Shown piece by piece: positions 35,900-46,969 of a stretch of 64,000 nt of DNA. The stretch is from the NCBI RefSeq assembly GCF_021155765.1, contig NC_060106.1, forward strand, positions 4,223,501-4,287,500. The letters are read 5' to 3'. The notes under the pieces are model-generated. The model did not search any database. It saw nothing but the letters and a program-made list of their open reading frames with translations, and had not been told where the DNA came from. Each line of letters starts with the position of its first letter. Position 1 is the stretch's first letter. The translations under genes were made by a program, and so were the position numbers. The stretch is from Diprion similis (taxonomy: Eukaryota > Arthropoda > Insecta > Hymenoptera > Diprionidae).

Positions 35900-38800
35900 A
35901 TGTCTTCATTAATACAGAAAAATAACTCACCACCGTCACAGACGACTCAAAAGTTGATGCAGTATCTTGCAACGCTCTCAGGTAAGTGGTCGCGGTATGA
36001 TATCGAAAATATTTATCACGTTTAAAATTCATCCCACGTTGATCATCCTCGAACTGGAGGATTTTCGAAGACCGAGAAAGGTGAAATAACGAATCCCGCT
36101 ATTACATGAGGGCATTTTCTTTCGCTGTGTCATCAACTTGCTGAGTTTATCACCACATAGAGATCGGAGAAGCAGAGGCTCTGCCGATTTCTCGAAAGTC
36201 TGTTCGGCGCAAATTTAATAAAAAATTACATCATCTTCTCATTCTTCTCGACAAAGTTTCATCGCACTAATGGTCGCATTCACGTACGGACGACAAGAAG
36301 TGAATTATTCCATTTATTTTAAATACCGTAAAGCTAGGAATACAACGGTACATAACCATCCAAAGTGGCATTAGAATTCTGGCGATTAGATTTAATGATT
36401 AAAAACAAAGAATTACGTGAAAACATAAGTACTAAACACAAGGATACAGATGTCAGTAATTTCACAATTTATGTCTTTATGCAAAAACACACCGTTCGTC
36501 AAAATAGTACATTATGTAACAGGGGAATAAAGTCGGAGATAATAACCGCGGGTGGGCTTACTAGTAATCACCTGAAGGAATAATCGACTCCCAATCCTGT
36601 GTTTCATATAGGACTTTATTTCTGACTCAACTCTGGCCACACCCATTGACTCAAAAAGTGGGAATCACTCACGCACAGAAGCTGAGTGTTCTATGTCGAC
36701 CGCAGAGCGAACGTTCGGTTGGTATCTTTTTTGGGCAGTGTGTTTGCTGTTTAGCATTTTGCCCTGATTGGGGTTCAGTTAAGCCCGATACCGACTTTAA
36801 CGTACAATTTTTGAGTCAACGCGCTTGAATCAGGGTTACTTCTGAAAATTGATGGAATAAATAGTGGGGTCCAGTTGACCCCAATACCAATTTTAACATA
36901 CTTGAAGTCAGCGAGTTTGAATCGTGGTTGTGCTAGTAAAATGTAAATGAAAAAACAATTTTGGTGTCTCATAGATCCCATGTATATATTGCATATTCTT
37001 TTGTCACTTTTTTGTGTTAAAAAATTTCTCCCACATCTCGTTCCACATTGTCCATCGTTTGTTTTCTAAAGCTTACATTCGAGTACATTCGCGGAGCGGG
37101 TCCAGGGCCGCAGGCCTTGTATGGTGTGTCTCTAAGGGGCGAAGTCATCATCATTATCATTATCGACATCATCATCGTTAGCATATTCTATCGTGTAATT
37201 ATTCTATCATACTTCTATTTTGCGGGGAAAACGAGATTAACGGGAACAAAGTCTACTTTTTTCCCGCAAATCTCATTTTTCCTGCATTTAGCGCTAGGGA
37301 AAAAAGTTAAGCGAGAAAAATATGCCACTTTCGTCCCGCTTTTCAGTCAACTTTACGGCTGAGTCGGAAATAAATGTTCATGATTCGTCATGAAACTTCG
37401 CCATTACGTAACTCGTCTTTCTTTATGACAATGAGGAGCATTAAGGTACTCTAGTCCAGTCAAATTAGGAAAAATAAAAACTTTAACCAGTTTAAGATCT
37501 TGATTTTGGTATACAAGTTTATTAAGGCTTCCGGATGAACATACTAAGTTTTCGAGTAAATACCTAGTCAAAAAGGCAAACTTTCATAGTCTTTCACTTG
37601 TACCCGGGAAACTATTACTGAGATCGGAGAAATGGTTCCCGACATACCGGCGAAAAACTAAAAAAATGTACCTTTTTTCCAGGATGAAGGCTCGAGCGCA
37701 ACAGGTATCAGTTGGGAAATTGAGTATGTTCATCCGGAAGCCATAATAAGCTTGTACACAGAAATCCAGATGTTTACCTTTTAATGTTTTTCTTTGTCGA
37801 AAATTGGTCTAATATGACTGGACTACTTCTCAATAAGTGTCAATCGTGTTGCTGGATCAAACTTGGGTTGTGTTTGAAGGGCCTATTCCCCCGTAGCATT
37901 TCAACTTTTGAAATTGAAAATGACCGAGACAGTGAATGACCGTATTAAACGAATGAATACGCTTAATCGTAGCTACCCTGGCCGCGGTGACTGCTGGCAA
38001 CTATCTCGGCTGGTCATCCCCGGCTCTTCCACTCTACAACCAAAAGGATACACTAACCTTGGCCGATGACGACAAGTCGTGGGTCGGATCCTTGCTCCCG
38101 CTGGGAGCTCTCGTGGGTGCCATTCCTGCCGGATGGATAGCCGATAAAGTAGGACGCAAGAACGCCATACTGACGATTGGCGTACCTTATGTAATTTGCT
38201 GGTTCATCATAGGATTTGCACCAAGCGCTTTATGGTAACCGATTGAAATTTATTTCAAATTTTTGCTGTTTACCTTTTCAACTGACTTATGTGACCACCT
38301 GGCTCTCGATATAGTGCACAATGCCAATTGATAATCGAATTTTGTGATCTGTCAGATCGTCTGAAGCTCGTTTCAATGCTGTTCGAGGCCATTGAGGTCT
38401 GGGTACCTTCTTGAAGGAGAACTACATTTTTCGTTGCATTATTTTCCGTCGATTCATACTGAGTGATTGAGTTAAGTCGAACTCCAAACAAGGTGGACCA
38501 AGTAATCGGCATACAGGGTTCAAGCGGCGCGGCGGGGAAACCACACGTCTTACAGTAATTACTTTGCGAATCGTTAATGTAGTTTTTCTATGTTCACGGT
38601 GAAACAGGTTGCTCGTAGCTCGATTTTTGGCTGGAGCTGCAATCGGGGCAACGACAGTGGTAGTGCCGTTGTACGTGTCCGAAGTTGCGGAGCCAGCCAT
38701 TCGAGGCACGCTTGGTGCGTTGTTCCAACTCCAGTTATCCTTTGGCATTTTGCTGGTATATTTGACAGGTAAAACGTTATTTCTACACTTTCTGTTACAA

Positions 38801-41800
38801 GCTGACAAGAACCTTCGTGTCCTCGTTGATATTTCATCTCTCCCTGAGTGGAAATTTGTCGAATGGATATAATTATTGGGACTTTATGGCATCGTTAATG
38901 ATATCAAATTTACATGTAATGTGTCCTGAAAGTGAAAGCGCTCAAAGTTAACCCTTGTATTGCTTCTAATGTCATTCACACACTGGAGTTGCTCATTTTC
39001 GATTTTTGCGTATAAGTCGCACTCTTAGCAAAAATTTTTAAATCCTTGCTCTATCTTGGCTCGGCAAACATTTTTGCAATTTACTCAAGTGTTATACAAG
39101 AAATTTAACAAGTGTCCGGACATTAGTTCCAACCGATTACATTCGAAGGTTATGGCGCATTCCGGAAAATAACGTAATTTTTACTTTAAGAATCAAATCC
39201 ATTTTGTCAATTGCTTTAAGTTCTGCAATTTTTTTCACCAAAAACTCAAAATTTGTTACGATTATCCTAGTGAGCCACATTGCGGCGGAACTTGAGTGAA
39301 ATTGTTTCGAGGCAGGAAAAAATTACTAGACGATATTTTTGCGTTGAGGTTCTGATTTATACATATATCTACATTTCATTCGAATCCGCCGTTTCATTTA
39401 TCCTTTTCCTTGTTTCCTCTCTATCTTCTAATTAACGATACAAACAAAATCTCCCATCCAAGGGATCGTGCCTACCCCAACGTTTGTTTTTTCGCATTAT
39501 TCTTTGGAGTAAACAGCTTGGATGCAACTGGTGGTCAAGTACAGAAAAACAATTAATAAAAATGACGCAGATCTGTAAAGTGAGTACACAGAAGCTCTTC
39601 GAAGCTTGAGCGCAAGGAATATATTCTAACGGCAGCTATTTTTTTTTTTGTCTGGCCAAAAAGCTGAGATTAAGTGAGGAATGCTTCAAATACGCCTGAT
39701 AATGAATCGGAGTATCTTTTTTCGGTCAAAATACGATCATTGCGACTTTGAATGCGTCAGAATTTAATTGAAAAAGTTGGTCAAACTATTCCGGTTATCT
39801 TGTCCTTGTTACCCCCTCTATTTCCCAAGTTATGTCGGACTCAAGTCAAAGGAGAAGGGTGGACCGATGGTTCGGTACCCGAGGGTATCACTCGAGTCAT
39901 CAAATATTAGGCCTCGAGTTTATTAAAATCATCCGAGATCTCTGATAAAATTCCAAAACTTTCCGAGTGTAGATGGCGATAAAAATTCAATTCGTACGAG
40001 GGGGGGGAGGTGAACAGTAATTAAAGCATGCTGGCTGATGAATTTGCCGTACATTGGACCGTGGAAAAACAATAGTCATAACCCTGTGCAGTTTATGCCA
40101 TTTTTTTAACGGTATTTTTTTTCTATCTTGATGAAATGGGTTATAGCCTAATTCCATTGACCGCCGGTGATTGCGGTGCTGCAGAGTCAATGAACCATGC
40201 TAGATCTCGTCTAATTATATAATGATATTTTTATTTGCACTCACCAGTTGAGGTTTTTATTTTTCGTATCAGAACTATCACTCGGAAGGTTTTACGTGAT
40301 TTCACAGTTATTTATTTTTGTCGCCAAAATTTTTAAGCATCTATGTCGGAACAAATATCGCTTTGCAGCAGCAAAATTGACCAATGAAAACGTTAATTAC
40401 GTGGTCATTTTCATTTAAAATTCTTTATTACGGCGATACACTTATCATAGTCATTTTACTGCCAAAATCCTCAATAAATGTCCGATCCTTCGTTATCTCT
40501 CATAATTTACGACTCGGTTTATACGTATGTTTTTTTAAGAAATGTTTAATTGATAGAAAAAGGGTATATGTATAAGGCAGATGAATGCGGCATAATGAAT
40601 CCCGTTCGGTAACATTAAAATTATTGAGCCATACAAACACATCGATTCGATTTATTGATCGTTTTCGAATGTGAATCATGGTTGGTCGGACTGAAGGCAT
40701 TGGATCCCGTCTGCAACCATATAATGTCAGAATAAATTTCAGCTACTTTTATGATTGTGTTCGAAATCGATCGAAGAAACCTGCGCGTATCGCGCCGCGT
40801 TTAAGATAACTCGACCCCTGATCTAATTCTAAGAAATGCTCTCTTGCGGCAGGTTTGATCGGAAATTTGAAATGGATCGCCGTCACCTCAGCTTTCATAC
40901 CGGCGGCTCTGCTACTGGTTTTTCTGTTCATGCCGGAGACGCCGGTGTGGTTGATCGGCCAAGATCGTCGAGATGACGCGGAGCGAGCCATGGAGCGATT
41001 GAGGGGCAAAAGTTACCCTTTTCAGCAGGAGCTTGCGCAGCTCGAGAGCAATAGAAAATCTCAGAGGATGCAGAAGGCCAGCCTTTCCGAGCTTAAGAAT
41101 CATAAAAGGGCCGTGCTGATATCTTTCGGTGAGTTCGTGGTTATTCAATCACGCTGTGAGTTTTTATGGTTTGACGCCCTCCAATTTCCTCCTTCAGGAC
41201 TTATGGTTCTCCAACAACTGTCTGGAATAAATGCCGTAATCTTCTACGCCGAGGAACTTTTCAAAGCTGAAGGATCGGCCCTCAGCCCAACGGTATGCAC
41301 AAGCATCATGGGTGTCGGCCAGGTCTTCGCAACCGGCGTATCCATGCTGCTGGTCGACAAAGCCGGCCGCCGAATTCTTCTCATGGCCAGTTCCAGCGTC
41401 ATGGGTGTCTGTCTTATTGCCGTCGCCCTGCATTTCTATTTTCAAGTGAGTTTTATTATGATTTGATCAACGAACGAAGCGAAAGTGAGGCTGTAGCCAG
41501 GATGCGGAAGAATTACAGGATTGTCGCGAATTTCCATAAATAGACTCGACAATTTTATCTCATTATGTTTTATTTCATAGTTGAATGGCAAGTTCTATTA
41601 CGAGTATCATACAGTCGAGTCTTTCAATAGGACCTCTCGCAATAGGGCAGCTTCCTCTCAAGAGAGCTCAGCGGTTTCCCCCACTACTCCAGGTAAACAA
41701 ACCGCAGCCGAAATTTTGCCAGGTACTCTCGCAATGGGGCCGGAAACATAAGTGAAATGCTGGAAAAAATAGCGTAGCTGTTATGGACTTTGGGCGGCCC

Positions 41801-43591
41801 TATTGCGCGAGTCTCAGTTCAAAGCGCTGTAAGAGCACGTGGAGCTCGTTGGTGGGAGTGTACTAATTATTACAAATGCTCTCCCGTACACCCCCACCAC
41901 CGGTCCTATTGAGAGAGTCGACTTCAGTTACAAACCAGCAGCTAGAGGAAAGCAAGTGGCTTTGGACTGGTCATCAGCCGGTCCTCGAACTTCCCGTTCT
42001 CACACGGGAGATTGAAAGGTCACAAAGAAAAAAAAAATATTCAATTAGAATTTTGAACTGAAGATTCAGATTCGTGATCAACAATTTCAAAGCTTTCGAC
42101 AACCATATTGTTTCAAAATTTTACGTTTTTTTCATTTTTTGAACCATTATGATGGTTCCATCATTACAAATTTTGGAAGTCTGGCCTGGGATTCGATATC
42201 AGTGATCCAAAACACCTTTTAGAATGTTTTCCACCCCATTGGATCGCCGGATTTTCCAATCTGATTTTAGATTCGTGTTCAGCCACCCACCAAGCCGACG
42301 AGTGCTAATTTTCGTTCGAATCCATTCATTCATTTCCAAGACATCTCCATTTTTTGGGGATTATTTGAAATTTCATCTAAAAAATTGAAAAATTAGTGAA
42401 CCGCTCAAAGCCAAAATCTAATCAGTTCTAATCACGAAGAAGCCGCTTAGATTGAGACCAAAATCATTAAAGTCCGGTAACGTCTTCTTGAGATATCGTC
42501 AGGCAAAACAAATTGATCACACACATGCACACAAAATTTCGAAATCTCGAATCTTGAAGCTTCGAGATTTAGTGAAAATTCGTCTTCTCATTTTCGGGGT
42601 GATTACAGTAGCTTTCTTTTTCCTGAAAACAGAGAAATGGGAAGTTAGCGAAACAAAATGGTAATCAAGTATAATTGGTTTACGGTGAAATTGTACGTTT
42701 ATAAAGAGTGTACTTTCTACACCGTCTGGTCTATCGATAAGTTCGTTGGAAATCCTAGATATAGAGCAACTGATGCGGATCTCGCGCGACAAAATCAAAA
42801 TTGGCAAGATGCAATTCATTTCGTCTGACCGAAGTGATGCACCTTGACTTTGAGCAGCTCCAACAACTAGAGCTGAGGTCTCACTGGAAACGTTTCAAAC
42901 CTGACGAAAATGAGACGCTGAACCAACTCGATATAAGATATAGTTGTGATGAAATTCATTTGATATACGTCAGGCCTTGAAAATAGCTTTGAATACTTGC
43001 TGGATCAGTAAAACCATTTTATGGAACTTGCATGCCTGCTCAGTGTTTCGATTTAAAATCCGAATCAGTGGCTTTAATCGGATATACGCACCAACATGAC
43101 ATTTGCATAACTCATTATACGCATATCTAGACGACAAGTAGAGAATCTACTACCGAAATCCATTCACCATGTTTTACGTTCTTTCCGATCAGGCTGGAGT
43201 ACAATCGACCGGCACTCCATGGGTGCCTCTGATATTCTTCACGATCTACATAATCATGTACGCTATCGGATTCGGACCAGTGCCTTGGATTATGGTGAAC
43301 GAAGTCTCGGCGACCAACGTCGTGGGCACAATCGGTTCCGCGGCAGCGATGTTGAATTGGTCGCTGGCCTTCGCTGTGACAAAGATTTTCATCAACATGA
43401 AACTCGCCATTGGCTTGCCGCTGTCATTTGGCATGTTCGCATTGATATGCTTAAGCGGGACTATGTTCGTCGCGGCTATCATACCGGAAACAAAGGGCAG
43501 GACCAAGGAGGAAATTCAGATGAAACTACATCGGATGAGGAAAATGGAAACGAAAAACGACACCATCATTAACGACCAGGCTATGGTGTGA
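35900..43591 (+). CDS. Tret1-like: Tret1-like facilitated trehalose/sugar transporter, copy C (475 aa)
   Basis: This is a complete SLC2/MFS sugar carrier. Exons are 35900-35981, 37973-38234, 38608-38768, 40853-41128, 41198-41445 and 43193-43591; phases match copy A exactly. Exon 1 (MSSLIQKNNSPPSQ) and the end of exon 3 (QLQLSFGILLVYLTG) match copy B. Exons 4 and 5 are identical in protein to copy A, and exon 6 is nearly so. The start of exon 3 (LLVARF, preceded by GGTGAAACAG) instead resembles copy D. Differences from A in exon 6 include Pro383 to Ala in NEVSxTN, a position where A and D both have Pro, and Val in place of the last Leu. The exon 5 end is CAA|GTGAG, where A has CAG|GTGAG. All transporter motifs (PETPVW, QQLSGIN, DKAGRR, PETKGRT) are intact. 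Confidence 0.95.
37484..37783. repeat. Palindromic element in intron 1 of copy C
   Basis: Counterpart of the foldback elements in copies A and B; closest to that of B. Confidence 0.6.
41611..41922. mobile_element. MITE-like element in intron 5 of copy C
   Basis: It has the same ends and interior as the element at 24784-25094 and sits at the same point of the intron, so it was copied with the gene. Confidence 0.55.
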
Positions 43592-44929
43592 TCTACTAAC
43601 GATCGTCAGGGCATTACGGAAGCACGGGATATGATAAGAGGGAATGGAATGGGATGAATTAGACCGACGAAAGGGACGCTTATCGCTCATCTCTTAAAAA
43701 CCAGCGAAAAATCCAAGATTCTCGTTTTAGGCGGGAAATCCGGGTCCCTCCTTTATCATGATAATGGGGTCCCATACTACCCAAAATCACACTGTTGGCC
43801 CTCGTGGTCTCTCTAGTCTTATAACTTAGGCTCTTTCACCGTGGACTCTTTTCCTGTACAGACATACGAGTGTCCTATGGCGTAGGCCCAAGATCACTCT
43901 GAATTGGGGTTGGGACTTGATTTGTTACCAAAGTACATGCGGAAGCTTCATTTCTCCTACTTTCGGACCTGAATTCTGTCTCTTTCGCATTGATTATTGT
44001 GCTGAGGAAATTTTAGTCCATTATTGATCTAATTTACCCTCCGCAGTCACCTGGGGTCGGGATGACCCCAAAAACTAATGTATTTTTTATCGGACGAAAA
44101 ATAACAGTGACCACGAAGGGTTAACGGAAGTTTCTTACTGTGTTTTTTCACATTTTTTTCCCGTTCGTATTCTTATAAAAGGGAAACCCGAAGCAATCAC
44201 CCCATCACCGCCTCCGTATTTCTTGCATTCCATTAGATGCAGATCCTCTAATGCACTTGGGTGAAGGATCTCAGCCGAATAGAAATTCACCCTTCAATTT
44301 TGGTTATCGACAATTTCGATTTTTGTCCATTTTCACTGGCTATTGTACATGAGTGTTACTCCCGAAATGATTATTTTGCATTGAGGAAAAAGTATAAAAT
44401 TAAACGTATTTTTTCTCATTTGTAAAAGTTTGAACGACTCTTACAATTCGGTTCATTCGATATGTTATAATTACACCATGAATGTATATAAACTGATTTA
44501 TCGATTTTAAGTGGATTTTTGGAACATACTATTGCCAAAAGAATGACGCAAACCTTTTGTCATAAGTTCATCATTAGTATATTGAAACAATATCGACTCT
44601 CCAGAGTTCATAAAAAACCTTCGAATCAATTGAATATTAAAAACGGAAGTGATTCGAAGCGCAATCACCCAAGTATCGGTTATTCCGTGGAAATGAGGCA
44701 CATGTCAGACTTTGTATCGACAGTTGTAACCTTCTGCGATTAAAGTGTTTCTCTTTATACGAGGATAGCGATCGTAAAAAGAATTTACGCATGTCGCACT
44801 TACAGGAAATAACCGATGTATTACGTATACATAGATATAAGTATGCCCGCGTATATGGTATACCTACGACAAATAATTGTAAGCTTAATTAAGGTGTTTG
44901 TATAGACAGATGTACAGTATAAATTACTA

Positions 44930-45292
44930 ATGAAAGTAAACCAAAAATTGCTATACATAATGGCCATACTTCGGGTATTGTGTTTCTTTTATTTAACACC
45001 AGACTGTACTCAAACACAAAGAGAGCAAAAGATAGAGATATTACGCGCGTATCTGTTCATTAGCCTAAACAAATACGACAGTCGTATTAGAAAATTTTCC
45101 GAACGATTGCCCAGTACCAAAAATAATAACACCGTCAGTAAGACCATTCGCCTTTGGTATGAGATAACGGCTAAGAATAGCCGAGTCATTGTGAGATCAA
45201 GTGATCAACCGGCGATGGATATTTATCGTTTCGCGTACTCCCTGAATACAATGCCACTGTCAATATCTATTGAATTCGTGGCGTGGTTATGA
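44930..45292 (+). CDS. Orphan 120-aa open frame between copies C and D
   Basis: I do not recognise this protein. The frame opens at an ATG and has a hydrophobic stretch near the N terminus (MAILRVLCFFYL, from residue 11) that could be a signal peptide or anchor, followed by a polar, basic region (KYDSRIRKFSERL, TIRLWYEITAKN). Homologous DNA occurs in the 3' flanks at about 28548-28950, 34248 and 35243-35640, where the first codons match but TAA stops the frame at codon 16 and other indels follow. So either this is the only intact member of a small decayed family, or the frame is open by chance in a repeated noncoding flank. No promoter or splice evidence supports it. Confidence 0.25.
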   Translation: MKVNQKLLYIMAILRVLCFFYLTPDCTQTQREQKIEILRAYLFISLNKYDSRIRKFSERLPSTKNNNTVSKTIRLWYEITAKNSRVIVRSSDQPAMDIYRFAYSLNTMPLSISIEFVAWL

Positions 45293-45992
45293 ATAGCCGC
45301 AATTGAGCTATGTTAGGTCCACATCCATACCGGGAACAGTTGCCTTAAATGAGGTCGTGACTTGATCGGAAAGGGGCTGTTTAGAAATGATTTCAGATTT
45401 GTCATTGGCAGCGCAGATGTTCAGCCAGATGTGTGAACTCGCAGTATGACGCGTGGCGCGAAACGGTACCAGGTACAGTTTCGTCGTCTGAAAAGTCTCT
45501 TAGGCATCTGAAGTGTTTGACGTGACACCGAGTCATGAGTATCCGCACAGAGGCCTGTAATAAACTCACCGAATAACACGACGTTATCGTATCTCTACAA
45601 CTTCGTTTTGGATCTTCCTGACAAATTGACGAACAGATAGACGGAAAACAGCTAGTGGTTTTGGCGCCATATTTCTGCAAGCATTGAATTTATTTCGTCG
45701 GTTGGTCACCGTGTGAGCGAAGAGAGGTCAGTGCTATTCACGAGTTTAATGTGTGAGGGCGAATTGGAACGATTACATGCGTGACATCAGCGAGGGTGAG
45801 GAAAAATACTGGATGTTTGAGAAGTCGGGTTATTGGTCTATTCTGGTGGAATAATCTTGGACTCAGGAGAGAAGCGCACCCCAGGGTCTTGCTTCATTGT
45901 TAGCTCAATAGGTTAGAGCGATAAGAAAATTCACGTTCAATATCAAATAGAAAATACCTAGAGTACATGGCAGTCGGACCTTTTACTATTGC

Positions 45993-46443
45993 TGTACGAT
46001 TCAACCGGTTTGACCAGCCGAGACAGTTCACTTACTTAATGAGCTAAAAGGCAACCGGTTGAAGTTGTTTACCTGTTAACGTAGTCAACATAGTTGACGA
46101 GTTAACCGGTTAAGCCAGAGTTAACTAGTCGAATACGAATTGACCAAGAAAACTGATGCTACGAATGGAGTATGCAATGAAACTTAGGCTTAATTAACTA
46201 AAGTTCCTAAATGAAATAAGTCTTATTACAGCCTTGTCATTTCAATTCGTAGAGAGTCGACTCTTGTCCGATTTTTTATAATTGTTTTACTTGTTTGCTT
46301 GACCAGTTATATGCTGGCTGATTAGTTGCTGTTAATTATGAAACTAGTTAAATGTAATGACCGGTTAACTTTTTCAATCGGTTACCCTGAAGCCAATTAC
46401 CTAAGTTGACCTTCTCAGCCGATTAAGCCAGTTAAATCGTACA
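45993..46443. mobile_element. Inverted-repeat element between copies C and D
   Basis: TGTACGATTCAACCGGTTTG at the left pairs imperfectly with CCAGTTAAATCGTACA at the right, and the arms extend inwards for over 60 bp. Between them are many AACCGG, GTTAAC and GTTGAC strings. It looks like a degenerate foldback or MITE of about 450 bp. I do not recognise the superfamily. Confidence 0.45.
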
Positions 46444-46588
46444 TGTTGCTCCTGTTTACAAATTCGAATAAGAGATTCTTGCGTAACTCGAAGAAATTTG
46501 TGAAAAAAGAAATGACACCTTTTTCTCGGCGGCAAATCATTAAGATACTAATCGTTTTTATACATTTGGTGAGTGCCCGATGAGGCCG

Positions 46589-46631
46589 TGACCTTGAACA
46601 AGGCTAGATGAGGCGACACCCTGTATATAAG
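46589..46631 (+). promoter_or_regulatory. Promoter of transporter copy D with ERR/FTZ-F1-like site
   Basis: TATATAAG at 46624-46631 is followed by GAGTGTA as in the other copies. TGACCTTGA at 46589-46597 is the exact reverse complement of TCAAGGTCA, the extended half-site bound by estrogen-related receptor and FTZ-F1 type nuclear receptors. Its surroundings (GAGGCCGTGACCT) are shared with copy A. Binding is inferred. Confidence 0.5.
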
Positions 46632-46969
46632 AGTGTAGAAAATATGCGGCGAGCCTTTAGCCGAGACGAATTTTTCGCGAACGGTTCATTTCAATCGCGT
46701 TGACGTTACTTTGCCGGATTAGAAGCAGGTCTACATTGGGGACGATCATTTCTCCTGCTTGAAAAGTTCGATAGGATATGAAAGACGTCGATAAATTGTT
46801 CGAGAATATCACATAATAGTAATTTATAATAATATATTGTATCGGAATAGTTTATATCGTGTCGAATTATTTGAGCGTGCTGTTCAATTCACATTATATT
46901 TCAAGTGAAACTGTTTGTACAGTATATCGTAATTTTAGGTGATACAGCTTGTGTGGTTGTGTACAAAAA

